Positions 11,701 to 23,106 of a DNA stretch of 64,000 nt are shown piece after piece. The translations under genes were made by a program, and so were the position numbers. Position 1 is the first letter of the stretch. Each line of letters begins with the position of its first letter. The notes under the pieces are model-generated. The model worked only from the letters and a program-made list of their open reading frames with translations, was not told the DNA's origin and did not search any database. This DNA is from Eurosta solidaginis (lineage: Eukaryota > Arthropoda > Insecta > Diptera > Tephritidae), in the NCBI RefSeq assembly GCF_040869045.1, contig NC_090322.1, positions 272,144,662-272,208,661 of the forward strand, given 5' to 3'.

Positions 11701-12210
11701 TTTAACAGGTCTGGATTTTACACATTCATATTTATATTTTTTTGTCAAACAAAAAGAAATTTGAATACCCAGTTGAAATAAATTGTATTCATACACGAGG
11801 CATGTATGCTACATGCATGAAAAAGTATGTAAAATTCATATTATTTGAAACGAAAACATATTTAATCATACACAAAATGCTTAGCATAGTGGAAAAGTAT
11901 GAACAATTCATAATAACTCGGGTGGAAAGAGTTATATGCATGAATTATGCATGCTGTAACAATGAAATCGTATATCTGTAAAAATACACTTTTCTTAATT
12001 TCATTTCAGGTATATAATTAAGAACTCCTTCATTTTTCTTCATTGTTTTAAAAAAAATGTATTACTTTTTATAAAATGTATGTATCTATATGAAAATCTT
12101 CCATCCTCGAATGGAAATCATGGGCAAGATAAATAGATGAGAGATGATGCAACTTGGATATATCAGTGCTTGATCACTGAACTTGTGTGAGAACGTTCTT
12201 CATAATGTTG
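11701..12210. other. No gene seen
   Basis: AT-rich DNA. The frame at 11,742-11,981 has no motif. GATGAGAGATGATGCAACTT at about 12,136-12,156 has an inverted partner at about 14,685-14,705, so the transposon to the right may really begin here. Confidence 0.45.
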
Positions 12211-14624
12211 GTCCAGTGGTGGCCCTTCTTTTTATGGAGGGGGAAAAAAAGTGTTTGGATTCTTGATCTCACCCCCTAAAAATATGCGAATAGCTCAAAA
12301 ACGAATATATACAAAGTTTTAGACCAATCAAAAAAGATTTAGGGGTGGCGCAAAGGGCTTGAAATCCTGAAAAATGATGAATTTTTACAATTTCGTGTTT
12401 CGTGTTCCATATTTCTAAACCCTACGAAAATTTACTGCTTTTCCATACCGTAGTAAAATCTGTGTTTTCTTACTTTTCTAAAATGGCCACAATCTTCAAA
12501 ATTGATCGATCAGTAACAGAGTTACAGGACAAAATATATATTGCTTTCGACAAACAAATATGAAAAGTAAATTAAGTCTGTGCAAATGTGTTTATCAGTG
12601 AATCGTGGTATTCGGGTAAAAAAGGCTCAAATAAACTTTTTTATACACAAATACATATATCCCTTGAAGCCAAAGTTGAAGTTTATTTATTTAAAAAAGT
12701 ATATACATATATTTTTTTATAAATTTTCTTTCGAAATGCGTGATGCCACAACAAATTTAAGCCTGCACTGCAACTTGTTCTTACAACAAGCATATCGAAA
12801 GAAATTTAAAAAAAAGTATAAATAAATGAAAATATATATTTTAAAATTGCAAACAACTACAAAAAATTTCTTTGACGTTTTCTTATGAAAACTTTACTGC
12901 TCTTGAATTAACAAATTTTGAATAGTAGGTTTTTTTTTTAAATAAATAAATTGCGGCACTTTGCATTGGGATGGAAAACCACTTCCAGAAATAACAGGTC
13001 GTGAAAAGGTGAAACGACTTCCAGTTGTTGTTACTTACAGGAATGGTGAATAGTTAATAGGAGCTCCAAAATTATATGCTGCAACAGGCTCGTAAATAGC
13101 TGATACGTTTTATAAACTGTTATTTGAATGGGATATGAAGGATGATATTATTGCCTGCTGTTTTGAAACGACATCGGTTAACACGGGCGTTATAAAAGGA
13201 GCTGCAACGTTATTAGAAAAAAAACTTGAGCGAAAACTTTTGTATCTACTTTGTCGTCATCATATATATGAAGTTCTGCTGAGTGTTATTTTCCAGTAAA
13301 TACTAGTAAGGACGTTCAGTTATTTCGGCGATTTCAAGAAAATTGCAAAAACATCGACAAAAAAAGTTTTAGAGATTTGCTACAAAATAACGAATTGAAA
13401 TTGCTTTTAAGCGATAGCAAAGATACTATTTAAAAAAAAACCCTCTTAGGAATAGTTGAAAAAGAAAATAGTAAGAGATGACTATAGGGAATTATTTGAA
13501 TTAAAGTCCATATGTCTAGAAGCAAGTGATGGCATAAAGTTTCGTGGACCAAATCCCACTCATCATGCTCGGTGGATGTCTAAGGCATTGTATTGCTTGA
13601 AAATCTATTTATTGCGTGAACAGTTTAAGCTAACGGAGTATGAAGAGAATTCGATAGCAAGTATATGCGCGTTTATTATACAATTCTATGTTAAGCTTTG
13701 GTTTTACTGTACCAATCCTCATACAGCAACTCTTCAAGACTTATCTTTTATTAAAGAAATTTATAAATACAGATATATTAATAAAAAAATATCTGACATT
13801 GCAATAAAAATTTAAAGAGGTTACACTTAAGGCCCAGTGAAATCAATAAATTCATAGAAAATGAACTACACGATTGTGTAACAGGAAATACAATTGATTT
13901 TTTTAGTCGGTATACTAACCACTATACTGGGGGGATACAGGAACCTATAAAAAAGCTAAGGATACTGTTATAAATATAAAAGTAGTTAACGACACAGCAG
14001 AACGGGGAGTCAAGCTTATGGAAGAATATAACAGAATAGTTACAAATGACGAACAAGAAAAACAATATTTTTTACAAGTTGTAACTGATTACAAAAAACA
14101 ATTTGAATCACATACTAAATCCTCATCTATTAGATCCTAGGAAATAATATCATATTATATACGTGTCAGCTAAAGTTTCACAAGATATATGTATATGTTT
14201 TAAAAATGTATTTTCAAAAAAATTTATAATCAAAAAATTTAGACAAACTCATTTACGTATACTCATTATATACACATTCTTGAAGTAATGACCCCGTGTT
14301 TAAGGCATAATTTATTTTATAACTTTATTATTATTTGACCAATTTTTATTTTTTTAGATTTATTTGAAAGTAAAATATCTCTAGAACTTACTAATAACAC
14401 GATAAATTACGTTTCACCCATAACAAATTAATTTGGGTTGACCAAATTTAAGAAATTGTAAAAATTCGTCATTTTTCAGGACTTCATGCTCTTTGCGCCA
14501 CCTCTAACCCTTTTTCGATTGACCTAAAACTTTGTATTTTCTAGTTTTTAGGCTATTCGCATATTTCTAGGGGGTGAGATCGAGAATCGGAACACTTTGG
14601 AAAATAAGGGCCACCCTACTGGAC
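12211..14624 (+). mobile_element. TIR DNA transposon with about 180-bp inverted repeats, defective
   Basis: The left end (12,211-12,400: GTCCAGTGGTGGCCCTT, GATCTCACCCCCTA, ATATGCGAATAGC, GGTGGCGCAAAG, TCCTGAAAAATGA) reappears inverted at 14,450-14,624 in the same order with about 80-85% identity by eye. A decayed transposase lies between. A second outer inverted pair (GATGAGAGATG...GCAACTT at 12,136 and 14,685-14,705) suggests the true ends may be slightly further out. I found no convincing target-site duplication. Confidence 0.85.
12961..14140 (+). pseudogene. Transposase of the 12.2-14.6 kb TIR transposon, broken
   Basis: Collinear pieces in shifting + frames are LHWDGKPLPEITGRE and RLPVVVTYRNGE (12,961-13,047, then a stop), WDMKDDIIACCFETTSVNTG with GAATLLEKKLERKLLYLLCR and HHIYEVLL (about 13,125-13,285), VQLFRRFQENCKNIDKKSF (about 13,315-13,370), HHARWMSKALYCLKIYLLRE (in the 119-codon frame 13,456-13,815) and NDTAERGVKLMEEYN (about 13,990-14,035). 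At least two stops and two frameshifts separate them. The order of an acidic WDG, a CF-(D/E)-TT and a late TAERG motif looks like a DDE-type RNase H-fold transposase. I recall related frames in aphids and hydra but cannot name the superfamily. The presumed second acidic residue is E, not the D I would expect. Confidence 0.7.
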
Positions 14625-14709
14625 ATACATAATTGCTAATATATGTGCAGGTATTAACTGTCCATATATTTCAAAATGCTTTAAGTTGCGCCATCTCTCA
14701 TCTTATGAA

Positions 14710-16100
14710 TTTTATTGTAATTTTAATTACATACTGTGTAGGACAGCTTGATTAACGCAGCGTTAGTACTTTTGTGAAACATGCATATGTATGTGTGTAT
14801 AAGCGTTGTTCTAGTGCCTTTAAATAATTTCGGCATTAACACAGCCATATGCATACCGAATTAATACAAAGCGAGTAATCGAGTATGCATGCTCCCTGAG
14901 AAACTACTTGTGTTAAAAGGAAATGAACGTGCATTTATTCTGGCATGCATTGCATATATGTTTTCAACACGGTATTTTACTTCGTTTATTTTTTGATTTC
15001 CTTTTGTACTGGGATTAGTTTCTTTAATTTTATATTTCGCAAAAACTTCAAAAAAAAAAAATCATGACCGACCAGAAGAGAGAACGGCTGTGCCTCATAA
15101 GTGTTCTTATCAAGGTTTTCTTTGTAGAACTCATGCATTTTTTTTTTAATAAAGGAAAATAAAAAGGGAACTGATAAAATTTGCTGATAATTTTTGCTGG
15201 TATTTTTCCAGTCTCAAGTGTAATTTGAAAATACAAATGTTCCAAAACAAAATCAAGGTAGTTTACTTTGGCATTTTAGGCATGTTGGTATGGATGAATT
15301 TTTTGGACGCAAACTTCGGTTTATCCAAAGAAAACTTAGCCGTGATTGTCACACCGTACCGAAGTAATTTGTATTTATTTTGACAAATAGTTGTTTAGCT
15401 GAAAAAGGCTAAAACAAGTAAATAAAAACGTAAAATTAAAGAGAGAGCAATTCAAGGCTAACAAGTGCAACCGAGTAGTTAACATACGACAGAATTGCGT
15501 TGACTTTACATACAAACTGAAGCACACTTACTTGTCAAGCAAATATACTAGAAATCATATATACCAGTCGGTTACCATTTAGATTGCAATCGAAATGTCT
15601 ACAACATGCCAACAAAAAAGATAAAACAGACAAAACTTTGTCAGCAATACAAGTGGCAGTACTACTTGATACAGTTTAAGTGTTGTTTTTATTCTTTATA
15701 TTATTAGTCGCTGTTTCTTATTTTTATTTTTTACAAACGAACAGCTTACAAAATGCAAATCATGCCAACGGAAAATAACACAATAAGTTAACTTATAATT
15801 GATCAGTGGCACAAATTCCAAATTCCGCTAGACTTTGTGCTTTTTTTTAATTTTTTAGATCAATTAATTAGCAGAGGAGGCAGGTGCTTTTTTTATACTT
15901 ATAAATATATAAGACCAATATACATATGAGTTTTTACATATGCATGAGAACATTTAGGGGAATAGAAAAATATGGAGCTTATATACAAAACCCACTATAA
16001 TTTTTGCCATGACAGTCAGGTTCGAAGTGACTCGCATTCGTATTCCACGGAGGACTTAAGTTTCGTTTATTCAGTCTATGATCACAAAATCTTAATAGAC
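14710..16100. other. No gene seen
   Basis: AT-rich DNA with poly-A and poly-T runs (15,050-15,060, 15,138-15,148). No supported coding region. The 65-codon frame at 15,048-15,245 is low complexity. Confidence 0.5.
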
Positions 16101-16129
16101 TTGAATAGACACAAAAATTAATAAAATCT

Positions 16130-17360
16130 TTTTTACAACAAAATATAACAGCCAACAAATATTAAAAAAAAAAACAAACAAATATAACAGTAAACATAAT
16201 CAGAAGATAATGTCAAATTAAGAAAATATTAATAGCTGACTTGAAGGAGTCTGTGGACAAAGAGAAATCATTATTTACAACCGTTGAGAATCTATTAAGT
16301 TCGATGAGGGCGCGGAAGAGTGGATTAAATTGAAAGTAATTGGCCCGACTGGCGGACAAATAAAACAGGAGGAATACGCGAGGAGTTCTTAGGAGCACAT
16401 TAAACGGTATATTGCCAAGAAGAGCTGGGCAAGCCAAAGAGCCTGCAATGAGGTCATAGACAAACGTGACCAGCTGCACCCTTGAAAAAAGTGATTGCAA
16501 ATTGATAAATTTGCAACGAGAGGAATAAGATGGCAACGGATTATCAAAATTTAAAGAGCATAAGGAAAACCTTTTGAACCTTTTCCACTCTGGCCGAATG
16601 ACTGCTATAGATAGGGTTCCAAATAATGGAAGCATATTCTAATCTAGAGCACACCAAATAGATGTATAAGGCTTTCCTGGTATAATGATCTCTAAAATAT
16701 TTTGCATACCTGCGAAGGGAAGCTAGATTTCTGTATGCCTTTGGCAGGACGTGAAGTTGGAATCAAAGACAAAGCTTAGGTCAACATATTCGCTGACTCC
16801 CGCCAACTGGCCACCTGAAATTCCACAGGATGAGAAATGGAAGTGGGATGATTTCGAGAATGGATAGCACTAGATTGTTACGGTCGTTTCGCAGAAGGGA
16901 GGCATCCGAAGGGGAATTGATTCTACTGAAGAGTATAAAAACGTCATCATAGAGAAGGAAACTAGAGTTTTTGAAGCAGAAAACAATATCATTAATAAAA
17001 AGCACAAACAGGAGAGGACCAAGAATACTGCTTTGGGGTACTCCAGATGTTGCTACAAAAGAGCGAGACTTAATATTTTCAATTTCAACACACACGAGCC
17101 TATTCGTTAGGTAGGACTCTAACTAACGTAACAACACAGAGTGGAAGCAAATACACTCAAGCTTAAATAAGAGGATATGGTGGAAGGCTTTGTCAAAAGC
17201 TTTCGAGAAGTCGGTGTATATATTTCAGTACACCATAACTTGCTCAAACCTTCGTATATTGCAACAATGGCAGACAGATGTTAGAAGACCACGCTAGCAA
17301 TCGATTCGTGAATGCATAGATAGAAAATGCATTCTACATTTATATTGAAGACTGGGGCTA
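16130..17360 (-). pseudogene. Jockey/CR1-type LINE, 3' half of reverse transcriptase, broken
   Basis: Minus-strand pieces in order are IYTDFSKAFDK (reverse transcriptase motif A, about 17,215), SGVPQSSILGPLLFVLFIND (motif B region, about 17,040-16,985; the usual PQGS reads PQSS), SSFLLYDDVFIL (motif C region with the A of ADD lost), RKALYIYLVCSRLEYASIIW (about 16,660-16,620), and the C-terminal PSYSSRCKFINLQSLFSRVQ segment ending at 16,213. Frames change at least three times and stops occur. Such elements copy themselves by target-primed reverse transcription; this copy cannot. The 5' part is absent. Confidence 0.8.
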
Positions 17361-17399
17361 GAAAACTAGTGCTTTTTAATCAAAATCTATATACATTGC

Positions 17400-17432
17400 C
17401 TTTTGGGTTAACTCCATATATATATATATAAT
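17400..17432. repeat. TA-rich microsatellite
   Basis: A (TA)n run at 17,411-17,431 followed by AT-rich sequence, between two LINE insertions. Confidence 0.7.
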
Positions 17433-17753
17433 ATATTTTTATTTTTCAGTCCTACTGTTATCACGTCTTATTTAATATTTATTCTTCTATTTCTTTTCTT
17501 TTCTTCTTTCGTCTCTTTAGCAGCTTTATTTTCATACAAAGCGATTATGTAGCTATAAACCTCATTAAATACATAAATACAAATTTCAATTGACAACGAA
17601 AATCCAAATAACTGTTCGGTTGACCTATATGATAATGAACTTTGTTTAAATTCTCTATGTGCGCCTGCTGAACAGTGATGCCAGATTGATTATATCATAG
17701 CTGAATGTAAATTTATTTTTGTAGGTTCTCCTATAAAATTGTTAAGTTATATA

Positions 17754-19950
17754 CTTACTTACTTACTTAATTGGCGCTTAACCGTCTAAACGGTTATGGC
17801 CGTCCAACAAGGCGCGCCAGTCGCTCCTTCGCTCCGCCAACGGCGCCAATTGGTCACACCAAGGGAGTTTAAATCATTTTCCACCTGGTCCTTCCAACGG
17901 AGTGGGGGCCGCCCTCTACCTCTGCTTCCATAGGCGGGTTCCGATAGAAACACTTTCCTGGCCGGAGCATCATCTTTCATTCGCATAACATGGCCTAGCC
18001 AGCGCAGCCGCTGCGTTTTAATTCGCTGGACTATGTTGATGTCTGCGTATAGCTCGTACAGCTCATCATTAAATCTTCTTCGGTACTCGCCATCGCCAAC
18101 GCGTAGAGGTCCATAAATCTTTCGAAGAACTTTTCTCTCGAACACTCCCAAAGCCGCTTCATCTGCTGTTGTCATGGTCCATGCTTCTGCCCCATATAGC
18201 AGGACGGGTACGATAAGTGACTTGTAGAGTATGATTTTCGTTCGCCGAGAGAGGACTTTACTTTTCAATTGCCTACCTAGTCCAAAGTAGCATTTATTGG
18301 CAAGATTGATTCTTCGCTGGATTTCAGTGCTGATGTTGTTGCTAATGTTGATGCTGGTTCCCCAAATAAACGAAGTCTTTTACTATTTCGAAATTATGGC
18401 TGCCAACAGTAGCGTGGTTGCCAAGGCGCATATGCGCTGACTCTTTGCTCGATGACAGCAGGTACTTCGTTTTGTCCTCATTCACCATCAAACCCATCTT
18501 TACCGCTTCTTTTTCCAGCTTGGAGTAAGCAGAACTAACAGCGCGGGTGTTTAGGCCGATGATATCAATGTCATCAGCATATGCCAGTAATTGCACGCTT
18601 TTATAGTATATTGTTCCAGTGCGGTTAAGTTCTGCAGCTAGTATAATTTTCTCCAGCATCAAATTAAAGAAATCGCACGATAGGGGGTCACCCTGTCTGA
18701 AACCTCGTTTAGTTTCGAACGGCTCGGAGAGGTCCTTCCCAATTCTGACTGAGCTGATGGTGTTGCTCAACGTCATTTTGCACAGCCGTATAAGTTTTGC
18801 GGGGAAACCAAATTCAGACATAGCGGCATATAGGCAGCTCCTTTTCGTGCTGTCGAAGGCGGCTTTAAAATCGACGAAGAGGTGATGTGTGTCGATTCTC
18901 TTTTCACGGGTTTTTTCCAAGATTTGGCGCATTGTGAAAATCTGGTCGATGGTAGATTTACCAGGTCTGAAGCCGCACTGATAAGGTCCAATCAGCCGGT
19001 TCACGGTGGGCTTCAATCTTTCGCACAATACACTTGAAAGGACCTTATATGCGATATTAAGAAGGCTGATTCCACGATAGTTGGTGCATTTTGCAGTATC
19101 CCCCTTCTTGTGGACTGGGCAAAGAACACTTAGATTCCAACCGTCGGGCATGCTTTCGTCCGCCCATATTTTGCTAAGAAGCTGCTGCATGCGCCTTACC
19201 AACTCCTCGCCGCCGAACTTGAATAGCTCCGCAGGCAATCCATCAGCGCCCACGGCCTTGTTGTTTTTCAATGTGGTTATTGCTATTCTAACTTCGTCAT
19301 AATCGGGCGGGGGGGACATATATTCCATCATCATCGATTGCGGGATCGGGTTCTTCATCTCTGCGCGGTGAATTGCTGCCTCCATTTAGGAGAGCAGAGA
19401 AGTGTTCCCTCCATAATCTAAGCACTCTCTGGACATCAGTTACAAGGTCGCCGTTTTCATTCCTACAGGAGTTTGTCCCGGTCTTAAAACCTTCCGTCTG
19501 TCGCCGTATTTTTTGGTAGAATTTTCGGGCGTTATTCCTGGTGGCTAGCAGCTCAAGCTCCTCGCACTCACGCCTTTCTGCTTCTGCTTTTTTCTTCCTG
19601 AAAAGGCGTCTCGCTTCCCTTTTCAACTCACGATAGCGTTCACACACTCCTCTTGTCGCGCTCGCTTTTAACGTAGCCCTGTAGGCAGCGTCTTTTCTTT
19701 CGGTTGCAACGCGGCATTCTTCATCATACCAGTTGTTTTTTCGTGGCCGCCGGTAACCAATTTTTTCCTCGGCGGCAGTATGAAGTGCTTTGGAGATATG
19801 CTCCCACTGCTCCTGTATTCCTTCAGGATGAGTTGTGCCCTCAGAGAGCAGGTGTGAGAGTCGAGTTGCGAAATCATTGGCAGTCTGTTGTGATTGAAGC
19901 TTTTCGACGTCTAGCTTTCCTTGTGTTTTTTGTTCCTTGTTTTTAACCGC
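17754..19950 (-). mobile_element. RTE-like LINE insertion, 5'-truncated, with 13-bp target-site duplication
   Basis: GTTAAGTTATATA occurs at 17,741-17,753 and again at 19,951-19,963, exactly bracketing the insert. On the minus strand the 3' end is TTAAGCGCCAATTAAGTAAG plus an (AAGT)n tail. A short tandem-repeat tail instead of poly-A, together with the reverse-transcriptase type, fits the RTE/BovB group. The 5' end falls at the far end of the endonuclease-RT linker, so no endonuclease is present. Three more fragments of the same family are in the window (25,790, 29,666 and 63,348), plus an older one near 58,930. Confidence 0.92.
17786..19945 (-). pseudogene. RTE-like reverse transcriptase ORF, three frameshifts
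   Basis: Reading 5' to 3' on the minus strand: a linker rich in K/R/E (VCERYRELKREARRLFRKKK, 19,647 leftward), then the reverse transcriptase with NNKAVGADGLPAELF, CTNYRGISLLNIAYKVL, FVDFKAAFDS (catalytic motif A), RGFRQGDPLSCDFFNLML and LLAYADDIDIIG (catalytic YADD, about 18,560). The C-terminal part has RLRWLGHVMRMKDD and GRGRPPLRWKDQVENDL. Breaks: a length change in the G run at 19,308-19,315; one extra base in the CCCC at 18,360-18,363 (the copy at 63.5 kb has three); and one missing base at about 17,840 relative to the 29.7 kb copy. All three are 1-base slips, two in homopolymers, so the copy is young or partly mis-sequenced. Confidence 0.9.
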
Positions 19951-19963
19951 GTTAAGTTATATA

Positions 19964-20261
19964 GCAAATCCAAAATTGAGAATCGAAAACAAGAGCTTCA
20001 GATTTATAATTTAATCGAGACTGAATCTTTTTTATTTACTATATTTTATGTTTGATCCAATCGTCTACAACTCATTAAAAATATTTAGTAATATGTAAAA
20101 AATCGTATTTAAAGTGCGGCTTTCTATCTATATATTTAAAAAAGATAGTACTAATAAAAAAGAGAAGTGAAAGAGGGAGGAAGAGGTGCAGACGGAAGAG
20201 CTAGGGAGGGAGTCAAGAGGATCGAGTTAAAAAAGGACAAAAAGGATGAAAGTGGCAAAAA
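19964..20261. other. Purine-rich unique DNA between LINEs
   Basis: 20,155-20,260 is a polypurine tract (GAAAGAGGGAGGAAGAGG and similar) that resumes at 22,236-22,295, showing one tract split by the LINE inserted at 20,278. Confidence 0.7.
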
Positions 20262-20277
20262 TTTGCGTGTAAGAGGT

Positions 20278-22219
20278 TAGGTTAGGTTATGTTGGGTGGT
20301 AGCTTCCCTGAAAGGGGAAGCTCACTTGGCCAAATGACGGTCCGTTGTGATACCACATGTAATAAACTAAACTAACGGTGACGTAGATATAACTACTTAG
20401 AGAATCGTTGGGTAGCAACGATAAAGCTCCGAATGATACCGATCTCAACTTTCGATAAATCCTCGGGAGATCCAAGTGAGTCGCGACCGAAGTACTTTCG
20501 CCTAGTTCTGGCAAAAGCTGGGCAATCAAGCATAAAGTGATTTGGTGATTCCACCTCATCATCCTCCATACAGCTGCAGCAGGATGGAGTTTCCAATATA
20601 TTGAGACGTACCGCATGGATACCCATGGGACAGTGCCCTGTCAAAACCCCAATGACCATTGAAAGGTGAGCCCTAGTGAACCCAATTATTTCAGCAGACC
20701 TCCTGCCATCCACTTTCGGCCAGAAAGATCTTGATACCCTGCAAGACGTAGTGTTCGCCCAACGTTTGCTGAGCTGACTCGAGGCCCAGCTATGGAAGAG
20801 CAATCCACAGGTGGCTTGCGGAATCCCGAAATCCCTACAGCCATCTTCATCCGGTTCAGTTGTACCGATTCGGGCTAAGAGATCCGCTTGACAGTTACCC
20901 GGAATATCACTATGACCCGGGACACAGATAATTTTAATTGTAAAATATTTCGATGCAATCGCAAGTGAGGTCAGGCACTCCCAGACCACCCTCGATCGCA
21001 CTGTAGTTGAGCTCAAGGCCTTTATAGCCGCTTGGCTATCAGAGTAGATGTTAAATTCCCTAACCGTAGTAGCGCTGGATAGCATTTCCCTCCCATGTCC
21101 CAAATAATTCCTTTTCCCCACTCCTCCCTCGGGGGAATGACTGGGGTGAAGGTCGTATAGGGAGCGGCCATCGGCATGCAATAGTCCATCCTGTCCGGGA
21201 TAAAGTCGAAACTAGTAAGAAGGCTAGAGTGTCCGAAATCAGAAAGCATATAACCCATATCACGAAGCCTGACCAACGATCGGGCCGCGGCTGCCTTTCC
21301 CGCAATATCTACTGGATGTATATTCAGCATGACATTCAGTGCCAAGGTAGGTGTTGTTCTCATAGCGCCACTGATACCAATAAGCGCCGTCCGTTGCACT
21401 AACTCTAACATTTCATTTTGGAAGTGCTCGCCGTGTCCAGTGCTTTCCACCAGACCAGCACGCCATAGAGCAGAATCGGTTTGACCACCATCTCATAAAG
21501 CCAGTGTACTACTCCTGGCGAGAGCCCCCATCTCTTTCCGATAGCCCCCCTGCAGCAGTACAAGGCAACCGCGGCCTTCCTGGCCCTATCCTCCACATTG
21601 GGCCTCCAGGACAGCTTCTTGTCCAGAACAATTCCCAAATATTTAACCCTGTCAGTAAGTACCAACGGTACCCCTCCAATCGAAGGAGTTCTGAAGTCGG
21701 GTATCTTATATCTCCTTGTAAAAAGGACCAATTCTGTTTTTCCCGGGTTGGCCGCCAATCCACATGATTCAGCCCACCTAGCCACAGTATCCAGGTAGCC
21801 CTGCAGAACATCGCGCAGGGTGCCCAGAAATTTGCCTCTGACTAGGATAGCGAGGTCATCTGCATAGGCAACCACCCGACAACCATTGGCTTCCAGCTCC
21901 ACAAGAGGCTCGTTGACTACCACAACCCAGAGCAGAGGAGATAGGACACCCCCTGTGGCGTGCCCCTGCACACCTTCCTCCTAATTATGGCCCCTCCACA
22001 CTCCGCTGCGACAATTCTGCCGCATAGAAGTTTGCTAATAAATTCAACCAGAGCCGCTTCGACTCCTAAACCCACCAGAGCTCTTTCGATTGCCCCCGGT
22101 AAGACATTGTTAAAAGCCCCCTCGATGTCTAGAAAGGCACCCAGAGCATACTCTTTATGTTCTAGTGACCCCTCTATTTGCTTTACAATCGAATGGAGAG
22201 CCGTTTCCGTTGATCTGCC
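20278..22219 (-). mobile_element. RT-RNase H LINE insertion, 5'-truncated, with 16-bp target-site duplication
   Basis: TTTGCGTGTAAGAGGT occurs at 20,262-20,277 and 22,220-22,235. On the minus strand the 3' end reads CCCAACATAACCTAACC, so the tail is an AACCT-type pentamer rather than poly-A. The insert holds the 3' part of one LINE ORF with reverse transcriptase and RNase H domains and is truncated 5' of the reverse transcriptase motif B region. The RNase H domain places it in or near the I/LOA group; the exact clade is not decidable by eye. Confidence 0.9.
20393..22215 (-). pseudogene. LINE reverse transcriptase / RNase H ORF, 3' part, frameshifted
   Basis: From 21,971 leftward: GGVLSPLLWVVVVNEPL (the usual QGCPQGG is damaged), CRVVAYADDLAILVRG (catalytic YADD), GLAANPGKTELVLFTRRYK and VKYLGIVLDKKLSW (thumb). 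After a frame change near 21,430 the connection continues (MESTGHGEHFQNEMLELVQR), and after another near 21,060-21,180 comes RNase H with FNIYSDSQAAIKALSS, then PGHSDIPGNCQADLLAR and a C-terminal CCSCMEDDEVESPNHFMLDC zinc-binding pattern (C-x2-C ... H-x4-C). The last frame stops near 20,393. At least two frameshifts make it non-functional. Confidence 0.88.
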
Positions 22220-22319
22220 TTTGCGTGTAAGAGGTAGTAGGAAAGGAATTAAAAGGGGAGAGAAGAGCGAGGAGAGGCCAAGAGAAAATTCTTCAAACTA
22301 TTTCAAAATAACTAGGTAA

Positions 22320-22530
22320 GCTGCTCGGATATTTATACATTAAATACAAAGCCATAGTCATCAAATTTTTGTTTTGTTTATTTGAATCAGTAAATTTTTT
22401 GTAGCAGTTAGTAACAAATACCCGAGCACTTTTTAAAAAATTCAGATTTTATGAAAAAAAATTAATTTTTTAGTTGTTAATCGTTCTTTTTTTATTTCTG
22501 TGGAATAATTAATTTAATTTCTGGAGTGTG
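22320..22530. other. No gene seen
   Basis: AT-rich spacer between the LINE at 20,278 and the small LINE relic at 22,531. Confidence 0.5.
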
Positions 22531-22640
22531 TTTCATGCAGAAGTCCTCGCAATTTGGCAAGCCTTCATATCACTCGAGGTTCGGAACATAACTGGCCATG
22601 TATATATCTTTACTAACAGTCAAGCGGAATGTGTTTCATG
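22531..22640 (+). pseudogene. LINE RNase H fragment
   Basis: The + strand reads FHAEVLAIWQAFISLEVRN followed by ITGHVYIFTNSQAE, the segment of LINE RNase H domains holding the conserved E (AE-x-x-AI) and a TDSQAA-like motif, here TNSQAE. It resembles the minus-strand domains at 21,000 and 35,050 but is in opposite orientation, so it is a separate old insertion. Confidence 0.6.
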
Positions 22641-23106
22641 CAAAAAACTATGAAATAAAATTAATATAATTTTTTAGCAATGCTTTTAATTTTTTCGCTA
22701 GATTTAGTTATTGTTAATATAAGTCAAGTAATTTCTTAGAAAAATTTCTGGTAATTGTGCTTATGACCAATACAAGCAGTCACGCATTCGTAGATGTACG
22801 TGAAAATATTTAATTTTTGTTCTTATCTAAAATATATATATATGTGTATTTATGTATTAAGTTAGACAGTGTATGGAGACTCACTTACGCAAAGTCCAGT
22901 ATACGATCCCAGAAGCCAAAAATGTTCATAAAGAAAAAGCAAGTCATTTCGATAGCTGAAATAACTTTAATCTTTAAAAAGCAAATACTTTTCTTAGCCC
23001 TGACTATTGTGAATTCATACATGTGAAAAATCTTTAAATTTTTCATTGCCTCACCTAACTGTAAAATAGCAGGGGTAACGACTGTCCCGAAAAGCTAAAT
23101 AATGGA
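22641..23106. other. No gene seen
   Basis: AT-rich DNA. The 69-codon frame at 22,817-23,026 has no motif. Confidence 0.5.

Noticed and set aside
20272..20295. Interstitial telomere repeat (GGTTAGGTTAGG)
   Set aside because: It is the 3' tail of the LINE, bounded by the exact 16-bp target duplication, and only two to three units long.
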